Below are positions 36,890 to 45,494 of a stretch of DNA of 64,000 nt, in pieces; the first letter of the stretch is position 1; every line of letters starts with the position of its first letter. A program made the translations under genes and the position numbers. The notes under the pieces were generated by a model, which was not told where the DNA came from, searched no databases, and saw only the letters and a list, made by a program, of their open reading frames with translations. Source of the DNA: UBA10906 sp049296695 (GTDB lineage: Bacteria > Pseudomonadota > Gammaproteobacteria > Methylococcales > Methylomonadaceae); the NCBI GenBank assembly GCA_049296695.1, contig JBAQSX010000155.1:3604-67603 (forward strand), given 5' to 3'.

Positions 36890-36942
36890 ATAAAATTATT
36901 ATTCAGCATTACTGGTTTATTATTAATTATTGGAGTATTATC

Positions 36943-37299
36943 ATGTTAAATAGCACAAAACTTTTTACAGCCTTAACGCTTTTATTGATGACTAGCATGT
37001 CTTATGCTGATTATGCCAATGTTAAAGAATCACGCACGACTAATTATTATTATTGGTCGGCTGAATATACTTTATCAGGCGATAGCTATGTGAGTTTACA
37101 ACGCGCCTGTCCATCGGATTATCCTAATGTATTATCGGGTAGTTGTGGACACCGTGATTATAATAATTCACAAAACGCGATTGTATTAAGTTATACAGGG
37201 GTTACACCGAATTCTGAAACCAGTTCATGGCAATGTAAATTAAAAAATACCAGTTCTGCCAGTAAAGCACTTAAATTCGGTGTGATTTGTGCTAAATAA
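36943..37299 (+). CDS. Small secreted cysteine-containing protein
   Basis: 118 residues from ATG 36943, which has GGAG 8 bases upstream. A signal peptide (LFTALTLLLMTSMSYA) follows at once, so the upstream in-frame start at 36874 is rejected. The mature part is rich in Ser, Tyr, Thr and Asn and has four cysteines that could form two disulphides. Probably a small periplasmic or surface beta-rich protein. No family recognised. Confidence 0.7.
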   Translation: MLNSTKLFTALTLLLMTSMSYADYANVKESRTTNYYYWSAEYTLSGDSYVSLQRACPSDYPNVLSGSCGHRDYNNSQNAIVLSYTGVTPNSETSSWQCKLKNTSSASKALKFGVICAK

Positions 37300-37353
37300 G
37301 CTAAGCTTAGTGTGGGCTAACGAATAATTAGCCCACGCTAAACTTAAAGTCAC

Positions 37354-37466
37354 AAGTTACGCACAAATGTAGGGGCAAAATACAATTGCCCTTTGTTTTT
37401 TACCCTTTGATAACTGTCGTTTATTATTAAGGGCAAATATGATTTGCCCCTACATTTGCGTAACTT
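37354..37466. repeat. Family C MITE, full-length copy
   Basis: Ends AAGTTACGCA and TGCGTAACTT enclose TGTAGGGGCAAA and the inverted TTTGCCCCTACA. This copy shows the complete element of about 113 bases, of which shorter copies elsewhere are parts. Confidence 0.8.
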
Positions 37467-37548
37467 CAGTTATTAATAAACGTATTACCAAGATTACTGA
37501 ATACCCAAGCAAATAACGATAACTTTTTAAACTTATATAGGCTTTGTT

Positions 37549-39090
37549 ATGAAACATAAAACCCGCTGGTGCATAACCGTTTTTAGTAGTTTATTGGCTT
37601 TTAATACTATTAGTCATGCACAAACATGGCAAAATCCGTGGCTCGCGCCTAATAGTGGCAATAATATTCATAATGATTCTTATATGAGTGATAATTACAC
37701 TTTAAATAGTGCCACTACTGCCACAGGTGTTGAAGTTAAACAGGTGAATTTTTTATTAGCCGCTGATGCTAATAAAAATATTATTATGAAAGGCTTGGGC
37801 GAATGCGCGTCTAATACTTTTGATGATAAAGGCAATATTTATACAATATGTGCAGGTATTGCGACTAATAATACGCCTGCTAAAAAGTTATTAGTCGCTT
37901 TTAATAATAAATTACGCCCTTTAGCAATACAAGAATTACCCGCTAATCAATCTAGCAGTTTGACTGATTTTGGTGGCGGCGCGTATTTTTATTTAGATAA
38001 TCAATATCGACCTGTGGTGGTGCAAGCCAATGGACATTTAGTGACTTATCAAGCGACTTTAGGTATGGCATTGAGTTTGGGTAGTTTTAGCGCGGTGCGT
38101 GATATTGATTTAACTGCCTATTTACCCAAAGGCGATAAATTATATTCTTCTATGCCCGATAAAGCGGGTTATATTTGGTGGGTGAGTAGTCATGGCATTA
38201 TTGGCACAATTGCTCCCGATGATAGTGTGCGTATTTATGATTTAAATGACCCCGACGGTGATGGGGTGCGTGTTCGTCAAAAATCAGTGCATTATCAAAA
38301 AATTGCTAATTCACTTGCCGTTGATGAAGGCGATAGTGACACTGATACCAGTGGCATTTATATTGTGTCCACCCATAAATTGTATCGCTTTAGCACCCAA
38401 GCAGACGGTACGCCTAGCAAACAATGGGCGCAAGCCTATGATCGCGGCACGGCAATTAAAGCAGGACAAGTCAGCCAAGGTTCAGGCTCAACCCCAACGC
38501 TTTTTATGATGGCAAATCGCCGTTATGTGGCCATTACCGATAATGCCACGCCGATGAACGTTAATATATATCACGCTGAAACCAAGCTGGCTAAAACTGA
38601 GCCGCGCTTATTTGCGCAAGCAATTCCTTTTAATAAAACCCAAAGTGCCGATGAAAACAGCTTAATTGCCTATCCCACTGCTACAGGGGTGGCATTATTT
38701 GCTGAAAATAACTGGGGCTACAGTACGCTACAAACAGTGGGTGGCGCGAATACCACTGAACCGGGTTTTGCACGAATTGATGTCACCCCCGCTGGGGCGC
38801 AAGTCGCGAGTGTTAATAATACTATTTCGATTCCTTCGGTGGTTTCAAAAAGTAATTCCACTAGTGAAGTGGTATATGTTTATGAAAAACGCACCGATGG
38901 TTATTGGTATTTAACAGGTTTATCGCCCAGCGATGTTAATCAAGTTTTATTTTCCGTGAAAATTGGTAGCCGTAGTGAAGATATACTCGATCAAAGTTAT
39001 AACAATCATTATTCGGCATTAAGTATTGGGGCAGATGGTTCATTTTATGTAGGTACTCTTTTGGGTATTACTCAAATGAAATTGTATTAA
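37549..39090 (+). CDS. Secreted protein of unknown function, beta-propeller-like
   Basis: 513 residues with a Sec signal peptide ending SHAQTWQ (cleavage after SHA). The mature part has repeated short beta-strand patterns with Gly-Asn/Asp turns (DDKGNIYTICAG, PDKAGYIWWVSSHG, VDEGDSDTDTSGIYIVS, ADGSFYVGTLLG). These are typical of propeller blades in secreted sugar-binding or quinoprotein-like folds, though no cofactor motif is seen. No family named. It is flanked on both sides by full family C elements. Confidence 0.65.
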   Translation: MKHKTRWCITVFSSLLAFNTISHAQTWQNPWLAPNSGNNIHNDSYMSDNYTLNSATTATGVEVKQVNFLLAADANKNIIMKGLGECASNTFDDKGNIYTICAGIATNNTPAKKLLVAFNNKLRPLAIQELPANQSSSLTDFGGGAYFYLDNQYRPVVVQANGHLVTYQATLGMALSLGSFSAVRDIDLTAYLPKGDKLYSSMPDKAGYIWWVSSHGIIGTIAPDDSVRIYDLNDPDGDGVRVRQKSVHYQKIANSLAVDEGDSDTDTSGIYIVSTHKLYRFSTQADGTPSKQWAQAYDRGTAIKAGQVSQGSGSTPTLFMMANRRYVAITDNATPMNVNIYHAETKLAKTEPRLFAQAIPFNKTQSADENSLIAYPTATGVALFAENNWGYSTLQTVGGANTTEPGFARIDVTPAGAQVASVNNTISIPSVVSKSNSTSEVVYVYEKRTDGYWYLTGLSPSDVNQVLFSVKIGSRSEDILDQSYNNHYSALSIGADGSFYVGTLLGITQMKLY

Positions 39091-39096
39091 TCACTT

Positions 39097-39303
39097 AAGT
39101 TACGCAAAGTCAGTGAAATAAAAAATAAATGGTAGGGGCGAATTATTATTTGCCCTTATACAACAATCGCCTGTTACCAAAGGGCAAATAATAATTTGCC
39201 CCTACATTTGTAACCTTTGCGTAATTTGTATTAATAACTCAAATTATTAAATATCAGTATTAATTTAATACTATTTCTGTAGAGACGTTGCACCGCAACG
39301 TCT
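39097..39303. repeat. Family C MITE (39097-39227) and family D palindrome (39279-39303)
   Basis: The gap after the secreted-protein gene holds a second full family C element (AAGTTACGCA ... GCGTAATTT) and then GTAGAGACGTTGCACCGCAA with its closing arm. No gene in 39091-39505. Confidence 0.75.
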
Positions 39304-39505
39304 TTGCACCGCAAACTTTCTTAACAACATCATGCAATCATCTTGCTCAAATTAGCGGTTTTGTGTTGTATACGACAATGACAGCCTGCTAAAATAATTA
39401 AATAATCATTTAAAATCAAAGCATTATAGTCTTTATTTTTACATGGATTGCTTTTTGCTCTAGCTTATTTTATTCAGTTTATAGCTTAGTTAAGAGGAAC
39501 GACCC

Positions 39506-40369
39506 ATGTCATCTGCTTTATTTTCGCAATTATTAAATGGTTTGTATGAAAATCAAATTATTCCCTATTTAGGCTCAGGTGTTTTAGCCGATGTGGTTAA
39601 TAAAACTACAGGAAAACCCATACCCGCCGACAGCGATAGTCTTATTTTAGCCATGAATAACGGACAACCGATGGCGGCTAAATTAATGTATGAATTCCCG
39701 CGAGCGGCAATGAATCTTGAATTAAAGAAAGGGCGTAAATTTGTACCGCAATTTTTAACCCAGTTATACGCTCAAAATGAATGGACTAGAGCCGCAGTAC
39801 ATGATTGGTTAAGTGCATGGCGACCTAATTATGTGATTGATATTAATCGTGACACCCAATTACAAGATTCTTATTCCGATGAAGAACATACTTTAATAGT
39901 CGGCGTTGCTAGAATGACTGCCAGTCATTATCGTTTTAAAATATATCATTTCGATGGCAGTGATTATTTTGAAATTGAGCAAGAACAAATTGATAATCGT
40001 TTCCCTGTTTTATTTAAACCTATGGGAACGCCTAAACCCGAAGGTAATTATATTGCCTCTGACGCGGATTATGTGGATTATATTACTGAATTAATGGGTG
40101 GTTTTGCGATTCCTGATTTTTTAAAAAAATACCGTCAAGGTAAGCAGTATTTATTATTAGGGATGCCTTTAAATCGCGATTCTGAACGTATGGTATTGAG
40201 TGATATTACCTATGATGCCGCGCAACCTAGAGGTTGGGTATTAAATAAAAATCCGACTGATAAAGAAAGACGCTTTTGTAAAAAAATCGGGATAGAAATT
40301 GTGGATGCTGATATTACTGATTTATTAGCCGCCGCTGATTTTTCAACTACGCAAAGATTATCAGCTTAA
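39506..40369 (+). CDS. SIR2-like domain protein
   Basis: 287 residues. IIPYLGSGVLADV near residue 18 matches the (I/V)PFLGAGVS nucleotide-binding start of SIR2-like domains. FKPMGTPKPEGNYIASDADYVDYI matches the K(x)HG...(V/I)S..DY segment, and YLLLGMPLNRD matches the LFLGYSL motif. Canonical sirtuin zinc cysteines are absent. SIR2-like domains of this kind often act as NADases in phage defence, but the catalytic Asn/His pair is not clear here and no effector partner adjoins. AGAGGA precedes the ATG. Confidence 0.65.
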   Translation: MSSALFSQLLNGLYENQIIPYLGSGVLADVVNKTTGKPIPADSDSLILAMNNGQPMAAKLMYEFPRAAMNLELKKGRKFVPQFLTQLYAQNEWTRAAVHDWLSAWRPNYVIDINRDTQLQDSYSDEEHTLIVGVARMTASHYRFKIYHFDGSDYFEIEQEQIDNRFPVLFKPMGTPKPEGNYIASDADYVDYITELMGGFAIPDFLKKYRQGKQYLLLGMPLNRDSERMVLSDITYDAAQPRGWVLNKNPTDKERRFCKKIGIEIVDADITDLLAAADFSTTQRLSA

Positions 40370-40376
40370 AAAAAAT

Positions 40377-40416
40377 GGGGGCAGAACTTTGTATTAAAGT
40401 TCTATCCCCCGTTTTT
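40377..40416. terminator. Convergent intrinsic terminator
   Basis: GGGGG-C-AGAACTTT (40377-40390), loop, AAAGTTCT-AT-CCCCC (to 40410), then GTTTTT. An A-run lies at the other side, so it serves both the SIR2-like gene and the peroxidase gene. Confidence 0.9.
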
Positions 40417-40432
40417 ATAAACAATAATTCAG

Positions 40433-42529
40433 TTAAGGTTGTAAATAAGCCTCAAATGGTTGTAATGCACCTAAATTAGCATCACGTCCATTTTTACCAA
40501 TAGCGGGAATGTTTAAGAATAAATCTTCTGCTTGCTTAGTATTACTTAACGAAGCATTAACGCCCTGACCATGCGGAATTTTTAAGGCAGGATGATCAAA
40601 AGGTGCGCGTTCCCAACGAACCCGCTCGTCAGTTAATGATTTTAAGAAAACTACTAAATCCGCTTTTTCTTGCTCAGTAATAAACTGTTGGAAAACTACA
40701 GTCGCAAAATGTGCATTATTTTTAAAATTACCGCCACGGAAGTAGAAATCAACAACTTGTTCTAAGGTCAATAAACTACCGTTGTGCATATAAGGCCCAG
40801 TTAATTCCACATTACGCAATGAAGGGACTTTAAACGCGCCTTTTATTGCGCTAAAAGCTCTGGCAGGTTTTTTCTTAGCCAATTCTTTTTGCAATACTGA
40901 AACCGTGGGGATTTTTGCGTATAAAGCACGGTCAGCACAATCGCCTGTAATAGTGGGATCATCGATTAATTCATTATCTTTATAATCCAATAAAAAGGGA
41001 TTATCTAAATCACAGGAATTAATAATAATGGGGTCAATTAAAGGCTTACCTGTTAATAACTGTTGAATATACTGCTCACTAAATGATAAAGGATTACCAA
41101 AAGGATCAGTGCCACCTATCCCTAAATCATTTTCTTCTGGCGTAACGCTAGTATTAAAATAACCCTCATCCATAATGCCTTGAATCACGCCTTTTGAACC
41201 AAACGCTCCATTTAGGGTTTTACGATTGACTAAACGCAAAGAAGCAAAGGAATTATCAAAGGTATACACATCAGGATGCGCCGCCGCTGATAAAGTAGGG
41301 CCACGATGACAAAGTGCGCAATGAGCATCGAGAAAGACTTTTAAGCCTCTGCTTTGCTGGTCGTTATAGGCAGAAGGAATTTGTGGATAAGTATTGGGCA
41401 AGCGTGGGCTATCAAAGGGCGTTTGATCCGATACCAAGGTTTGTTGATAGAGTTGCAAGGCTAAACCAAAGAAGAATGAAAAATTCGCTTCTATATGCTT
41501 ATAAGGTATTGCTTGCGCGCCTTTAGGTTTGCCAAAATTACCCACACCCGACCAATAACGCTCTGCAAAAGCGGTTTTAATTAGTTTTTCATAGTTTGTG
41601 TTTAAACCAATACCTGAATTATTTCTCAAACTAGCCAGTACGCTATCTTCAGCATGTACTTCTTGTCCCGCTAAAGGCTGACGCGTTAATAATTTACGAC
41701 CAATATCGGGGAAAGTGCGTTGCGTACAGGACATTTCACCATCATTTAACGGTGGCGCGACTGCTTGTGAGGCTAAAGAAGCATTTTCTAAACGGATGCT
41801 TTGTTTGCTTACCGAGCCATCGGTTTGCGCTACCCAAATCCCCGCATTAACATCACGTCCGCCAAAAGCCGATACGCCATTGAAAATATTATTGGCTCTG
41901 CCATCCCAAAAATTACGGAAATTAAACCCCGCGTTAATCACACTAGGTGCTTGACGATTCTGCACTTTGCGGGTGTTTAACGCGCCTTGATGAAAAATTT
42001 TATCTTTTACTGAAGTACAAGTATCGGTATCTGAGGTGGCACTGACACTGCCAAATTTGCGCGAAAACACCCCAGCCGATGACACCACATCATCGCTATT
42101 AAATAACACTTTAGAGTCTTTATTGCTGGGATCGAGCAATTGATACAAAGGAAAATCGCTGATTTTTAGCGCGTAATTCACCCCGCCTTTCGCGCCTGAG
42201 GCGGTGCTTTGAAAGGTCATGCCTGAGGGTTTGTTATGCAACGCGCCTGTAGATAATTGATTTTGGGTGCGACTATCTGCCCCCGCATGAAAATGGCAAG
42301 ACGCACACGCCATACCATCACTACCCACAGCAGTATCCCAAAATAATGCCTTACCTAATTGAATCGCGGCGGTTTTATCAATCACAATTGGATTATTACC
42401 ATCCAATAAACCCGCTGTTGCAGGCATAACCACACCTTGTAAAGAAGGTGGGGTATTACCGTGGGCATAAAGGTTATTGGCGAATAAAACCGATAATAAA
42501 AAAACTGAAGAACAATAATATTTATTCAT
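40433..42529 (-). CDS. Di-heme cytochrome c peroxidase / MauG-like (SACCP/CorB type)
   Basis: 698 residues, about twice the size of a classical bacterial cytochrome c peroxidase. A signal peptide (ends LYAHGN) directs export. Two c-type heme sites are seen: CASCH near residue 80 and CALCH near residue 405. The typical C-terminal VPSLRNVELTGPYMHNGSL is present. The long form resembles surface-associated peroxidases that sit beside CorA/MopE copper proteins in methanotrophs. The CorA-like gene is just upstream on the same strand, but a bidirectional terminator lies between them. Confidence 0.85.
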   Translation of the reverse strand: MNKYYCSSVFLLSVLFANNLYAHGNTPPSLQGVVMPATAGLLDGNNPIVIDKTAAIQLGKALFWDTAVGSDGMACASCHFHAGADSRTQNQLSTGALHNKPSGMTFQSTASGAKGGVNYALKISDFPLYQLLDPSNKDSKVLFNSDDVVSSAGVFSRKFGSVSATSDTDTCTSVKDKIFHQGALNTRKVQNRQAPSVINAGFNFRNFWDGRANNIFNGVSAFGGRDVNAGIWVAQTDGSVSKQSIRLENASLASQAVAPPLNDGEMSCTQRTFPDIGRKLLTRQPLAGQEVHAEDSVLASLRNNSGIGLNTNYEKLIKTAFAERYWSGVGNFGKPKGAQAIPYKHIEANFSFFFGLALQLYQQTLVSDQTPFDSPRLPNTYPQIPSAYNDQQSRGLKVFLDAHCALCHRGPTLSAAAHPDVYTFDNSFASLRLVNRKTLNGAFGSKGVIQGIMDEGYFNTSVTPEENDLGIGGTDPFGNPLSFSEQYIQQLLTGKPLIDPIIINSCDLDNPFLLDYKDNELIDDPTITGDCADRALYAKIPTVSVLQKELAKKKPARAFSAIKGAFKVPSLRNVELTGPYMHNGSLLTLEQVVDFYFRGGNFKNNAHFATVVFQQFITEQEKADLVVFLKSLTDERVRWERAPFDHPALKIPHGQGVNASLSNTKQAEDLFLNIPAIGKNGRDANLGALQPFEAYLQP

Positions 42530-42586
42530 AAAAGACCTACTGTAATAATGACGGCTATCTACTGATTTATAGATTAGCTAAAACGC

Positions 42587-42617
42587 AAAAAACGGGGTTT
42601 TGATCCCCGTTTTTTTA
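42587..42617. terminator. Bidirectional terminator between corA-like and peroxidase genes
   Basis: ACGGGG (42592-42597) pairs with CCCCGT (42605-42610), with an A-run before and a T-run after. On the minus strand it can stop transcription leaving the CorA-like gene before the peroxidase gene. Confidence 0.85.
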
Positions 42618-42690
42618 AATCTAAAATAAACTAGCCGTAATTAAAAACAGTAATATTGAAAACAAAAGATAATTAATAATTACCTTTCTG

Positions 42691-42713
42691 GAGACTTTGC
42701 ATTGCAAGGTCTC
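42691..42713. repeat. Palindromic repeat, family D (copy 5)
   Basis: GAGACTTTGCA-T-TGCAAGGTCTC, shortened relative to the other copies. Confidence 0.65.
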
Positions 42714-42758
42714 AATTATCACAAGCTTAAAAATTACAGCAGTCTTTTAAAATAAAGA

Positions 42759-43400
42759 TTATTTAACCTTTACTTTTACATCAATGTTATATTTTAAAGT
42801 CGTATCTACTGTAGCGTCTGGATTATAACCACCAACTACGAACATATAAGTGCCTGTGTAAGGGGCTTTAAAATTGAATGTCAATTTACCTGCAACGCCG
42901 TCAGTTTTTCCACGTAACTTTTTATTAACAACACTATTGCCGTCTTGATCATAACCATGTACGACATGAGTCATAATAATATTACCTAATGCCGCACTTG
43001 TCGATTCATCGGTCGCGCCGAATTTAGCGAAATTAGCATTTTGTGGATAAAAATGATCGACCACATAATTATCAGGTGCAGTATCATTAGCACCACGATA
43101 CCAAATAGTGCTACCTGGATGAATACCTACAGCTGTAGTCGGGTCAGCTATCATAGTAATAGCCACTGTTTGACCTTGGGTTGCGCTAAAAGTCCCCCAA
43201 TCAGAGCTGTGTGTCCAACCCATGTCACCAAAAGCAGGATCACTCCAGCCTTTACTTTTGACAATAAAGGTATCACTTTTCGTTGTTGCATCAAATGCAG
43301 TAATACTACCGGGAATAGTAGCGGCGTAACTGGCAGAAATTGTGATTAAACTAGCAGCAATAATAGAGAATAAACCAGCAATAGTTTTATTTGTTTTCAT
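42759..43400 (-). CDS. Secreted CorA/MopE-like copper protein (putative)
   Basis: 213 residues with a Sec signal peptide ending SASYA. The mature part has GDMGWTHSSDWGTF, so Trp62-x-His64. In MopE the Cu(I) site uses a kynurenine (from Trp130) and His132, i.e. the same W-x-H spacing. Further His candidates are H94 (GIHPGSTIW), H116, H145 and H148. The protein lies next to a long di-heme peroxidase, as CorA and MopE do in methanotrophs. The assignment is by motif and context; it could be another secreted beta-sandwich protein. Confidence 0.6.
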   Translation of the reverse strand: MKTNKTIAGLFSIIAASLITISASYAATIPGSITAFDATTKSDTFIVKSKGWSDPAFGDMGWTHSSDWGTFSATQGQTVAITMIADPTTAVGIHPGSTIWYRGANDTAPDNYVVDHFYPQNANFAKFGATDESTSAALGNIIMTHVVHGYDQDGNSVVNKKLRGKTDGVAGKLTFNFKAPYTGTYMFVVGGYNPDATVDTTLKYNIDVKVKVK

Positions 43401-43555
43401 AAAGCAATTTCCTATATAAATACATAAATGAAATGATTAATTTAGTAAGCGGCAATACAGTTTAAGCAATAACCGCTTTTATAATTAAAGCATTCTATAT
43501 GCCAATAGATAATTACCAGCAAATTCATAATATTAGCTTTCCATAATTTTAAATA

Positions 43556-43604
43556 CTGTGTTATATGACTTGATTTTACTTAAAAAACAAGTCATATAAC
43601 ACAG
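43556..43604. promoter_or_regulatory. 17-bp perfect inverted repeat upstream of the corA-like gene
   Basis: CTGTGTTATATGACTTG (43556-43572) and its exact reverse complement (43588-43604), 15-base loop. It lies 156-204 bases upstream of the corA-like start. It could be an operator, an old element end or a transcription stop. Confidence 0.5.
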
Positions 43605-44069
43605 TTAAAAATTAAGGGCAGTATAAGGTATCGTGTCATAACTTAATGATAATGTTTACCAATTAATAATATGGATTGATAAATAAAAACTGGAATAAAT
43701 TTTGCTAATTTCGCCGCCGCCTCAGGGCGACACCTTCGCCCTTGTATAACAGTTCGTTATTAGGGGCAAATATGATTTGCCCCTACATTTATACTACTGC
43801 GTAACTTCAAATAGTAATTAACTGAAGTTACGCAGAAGACATCCCCCTTTGAAAAAGGGGGGCTGAGGGGGATTTTAAAAACAGCCTTAGCAAAACCTTT
43901 TAAATACAAAGATAAGGAAAAATACCCTTTTATAACCCCCTTTTCCAAAGGGGGGAAATCTATCCTTTTTATCGCTTAATAATACTGGCTTGCGTAACTT
44001 CAAATAGTAATTAACCGATTTTGAAAAATCTGTACTCTATTTTTTAATAGCCTACTAATTTAGGCAATA
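43605..44069. repeat. Repeat-rich gap: family C ends and G-run palindrome
   Basis: No gene in 43401-44150. Present are family C pieces (TTAGGGGCAAATATGATTTG near 43761), two GCGTAACTTCAAATAGTAAT direct repeats (near 43800 and 43992) and a palindrome of CCCCCTTTGAAAAAGGGGG (from 43844) facing CCCCCTTTTCCAAAGGGGGG (to 43955). A reading frame through it is an artefact of the repeats. Confidence 0.65.
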
Positions 44070-44107
44070 AAAAACCTGTCAAGTATTTAAAAACTTGACA
44101 GGTTTTT
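44070..44107. terminator. Terminator downstream of zapA
   Basis: AAAAACCTGTCAAGT (44070-44084) and ACTTGACAGGTTTTT (44093-44107) form a 15-bp stem with T-runs on either strand. It ends the zapB-zapA transcript. Confidence 0.9.
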
Positions 44108-44150
44108 TATTAAAAATAAGATAATTAAACTATGAATAAAAAACTAATGA

Positions 44151-44447
44151 CTAGTCATCTAAAGTTTGATTGATTTTATTGCGCAAATCGGCTAAATGTC
44201 GCGCTAAATTTTGGCTTAACTGCACGTTTTGATTTTTTACAATTTGTAATTCGTGGGCTAAATTTAAAGCCGCCAATACCGCAATGCGATCCGCGCCATT
44301 GACTTTGCCTGAATCACGCATTTTGCGCATGTTACTATCTAATTGACGAGCGGCTTCAATTAAATCATCTTGTTCGTTGAGTTCACAGGCGATTTTATAT
44401 TCCTTGCCTAAAATCGTTAAGGTGACAGCGTCAATTTTTCTGCTCAT
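44151..44447 (-). CDS. zapA: Cell division protein ZapA
   Basis: 98 residues. ZapA bundles FtsZ filaments. The N-terminal IDAVTLTILGKEYKIACE, then LIEAARQLDSNMRKMR, and the C-terminal coiled coil are the family pattern. It overlaps the preceding small coiled-coil gene by 4 bases (ATGA). The 6S RNA gene that often follows zapA was not found here. Confidence 0.93.
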   Translation of the reverse strand: MSRKIDAVTLTILGKEYKIACELNEQDDLIEAARQLDSNMRKMRDSGKVNGADRIAVLAALNLAHELQIVKNQNVQLSQNLARHLADLRNKINQTLDD

Positions 44448-44695
44448 GTGCCTTGCTCCATTTCTTTTAAACGTTCAATCATGGCTTCAATTCGGGTTCT
44501 AGCCAGTGTTGTTTTTTCCACAAGCTGAGCTTTTTCAAAAATTAAAACTTCTTTTTGGCTTTTTAACAACAGGTTTTCTTGTTGCATAGCATGGAAGCGT
44601 TCGATAAGCAGGTCTAGCTTGTCTTCTAATTCTCTAAGTTCTATCGGTTGGTATGATGATGTCATAACGGTCATTGAATCGCTGTTGTAACGCAC
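44444..44695 (-). CDS. Small coiled-coil protein upstream of zapA (ZapB-like)
   Basis: 83 residues from GTG 44695; ATG codons at 44674 and 44665 are alternatives, and no strong ribosome site decides. Almost the whole chain is one coiled coil (ELRELEDKLDLLIERFHAMQ onward). It belongs to the small conserved family encoded directly upstream of zapA in gammaproteobacteria and is thought to relate to division. Coupled to zapA by an ATGA overlap. Confidence 0.85.
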   Translation of the reverse strand: MRYNSDSMTVMTSSYQPIELRELEDKLDLLIERFHAMQQENLLLKSQKEVLIFEKAQLVEKTTLARTRIEAMIERLKEMEQGT

Positions 44696-44815
44696 AGCAC
44701 GTTCTCAAGTGTCAAATTCGCTTTCCTGTGCTTAAAAAAAGTAAAGCAATAGTTTTAAGCTGGGCGGCAATGGTAGCATAAGCCCTATCTTTTTTTTAGC
44801 AGTGGTGAAATTATT

Positions 44816-45316
44816 ATGAGCTACCAAGCCTATAATGCAATTTTAAGACAATCTACGGCTGAACTTTCAGCCGCTGAAGCGCAAGGTATCGCGGCGGGTT
44901 TATTATGTGTTAAACCACAAAGCCATGCTAAACAATGGTTAATGGAATTAACGCCCAAGCAGACTTTGCTCAGTGACAGTGATGCTGAGCAATTGATTGA
45001 ATTATTTAATTTAACGCAAAGTAGTTTAAATGCTGACGATTTTGAATTTCAATTATGCCTGCCCGATGAAGACACCGCACTCAGTGAGCGAGTGCTTGCC
45101 TTAAAAGAGTGGTGTCAGGGGTTTTTATTTGCCTTAGGCGCGTCTGGCTTACCGATTAGTTGGAGTCGTGATGCGCGAGAAATTTTGCGTGATTTGAGCG
45201 AATTTACCAAACTCGATGCGCAGGCAGAAGGTGAAGAAGATGAACGCGATTTTGTTGAAGTCACCGAATATTGTCGCGCTGTAGTTTTAGTGTTACGCGC
45301 TGAATTGGCTAATTGA
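44816..45316 (+). CDS. ygfB: UPF0149 family protein YgfB
   Basis: 166 residues of the YgfB/YecA family. The N-terminal ELSAAEAQGIAAGLLCV and the C-terminal acidic DEERDFVEVTEYCRAVVLVL are typical. It is divergent from zapB/zapA and precedes pepP and ubiH, the standard gammaproteobacterial cluster. Molecular role uncertain. Confidence 0.92.
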   Translation: MSYQAYNAILRQSTAELSAAEAQGIAAGLLCVKPQSHAKQWLMELTPKQTLLSDSDAEQLIELFNLTQSSLNADDFEFQLCLPDEDTALSERVLALKEWCQGFLFALGASGLPISWSRDAREILRDLSEFTKLDAQAEGEEDERDFVEVTEYCRAVVLVLRAELAN

Positions 45317-45357
45317 AATTCCACAATAATAATTTGCGCATACAAAATCGTTGAATT

Positions 45358-45383
45358 GTAGGGGCAAATTATTATTTGCCCTT
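45358..45383. repeat. Family C repeat, short copy
   Basis: GTAGGGGCAAATTATTATTT with GCCCTTATTG, in the ygfB-pepP gap. Confidence 0.6.
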
Positions 45384-45494
45384 ATTGAACAACATCATAT
45401 TCTTGAAACTATTAACCCTGCATAACTTTAGTTAATCATAAAAACTAATTAGTTTTTATCACATTAAAACCATTTCAATCTTGATTAAAATCTA

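Noticed and set aside
43760..43948. 62-codon minus-strand frame
   Set aside because: It runs entirely through repeat sequence (family C and the G-run palindrome).
43401..44150. 6S RNA gene downstream of zapA
   Set aside because: A terminator follows zapA at once and the rest of the gap is repeats. No 6S-like long hairpin with a central bulge was seen.
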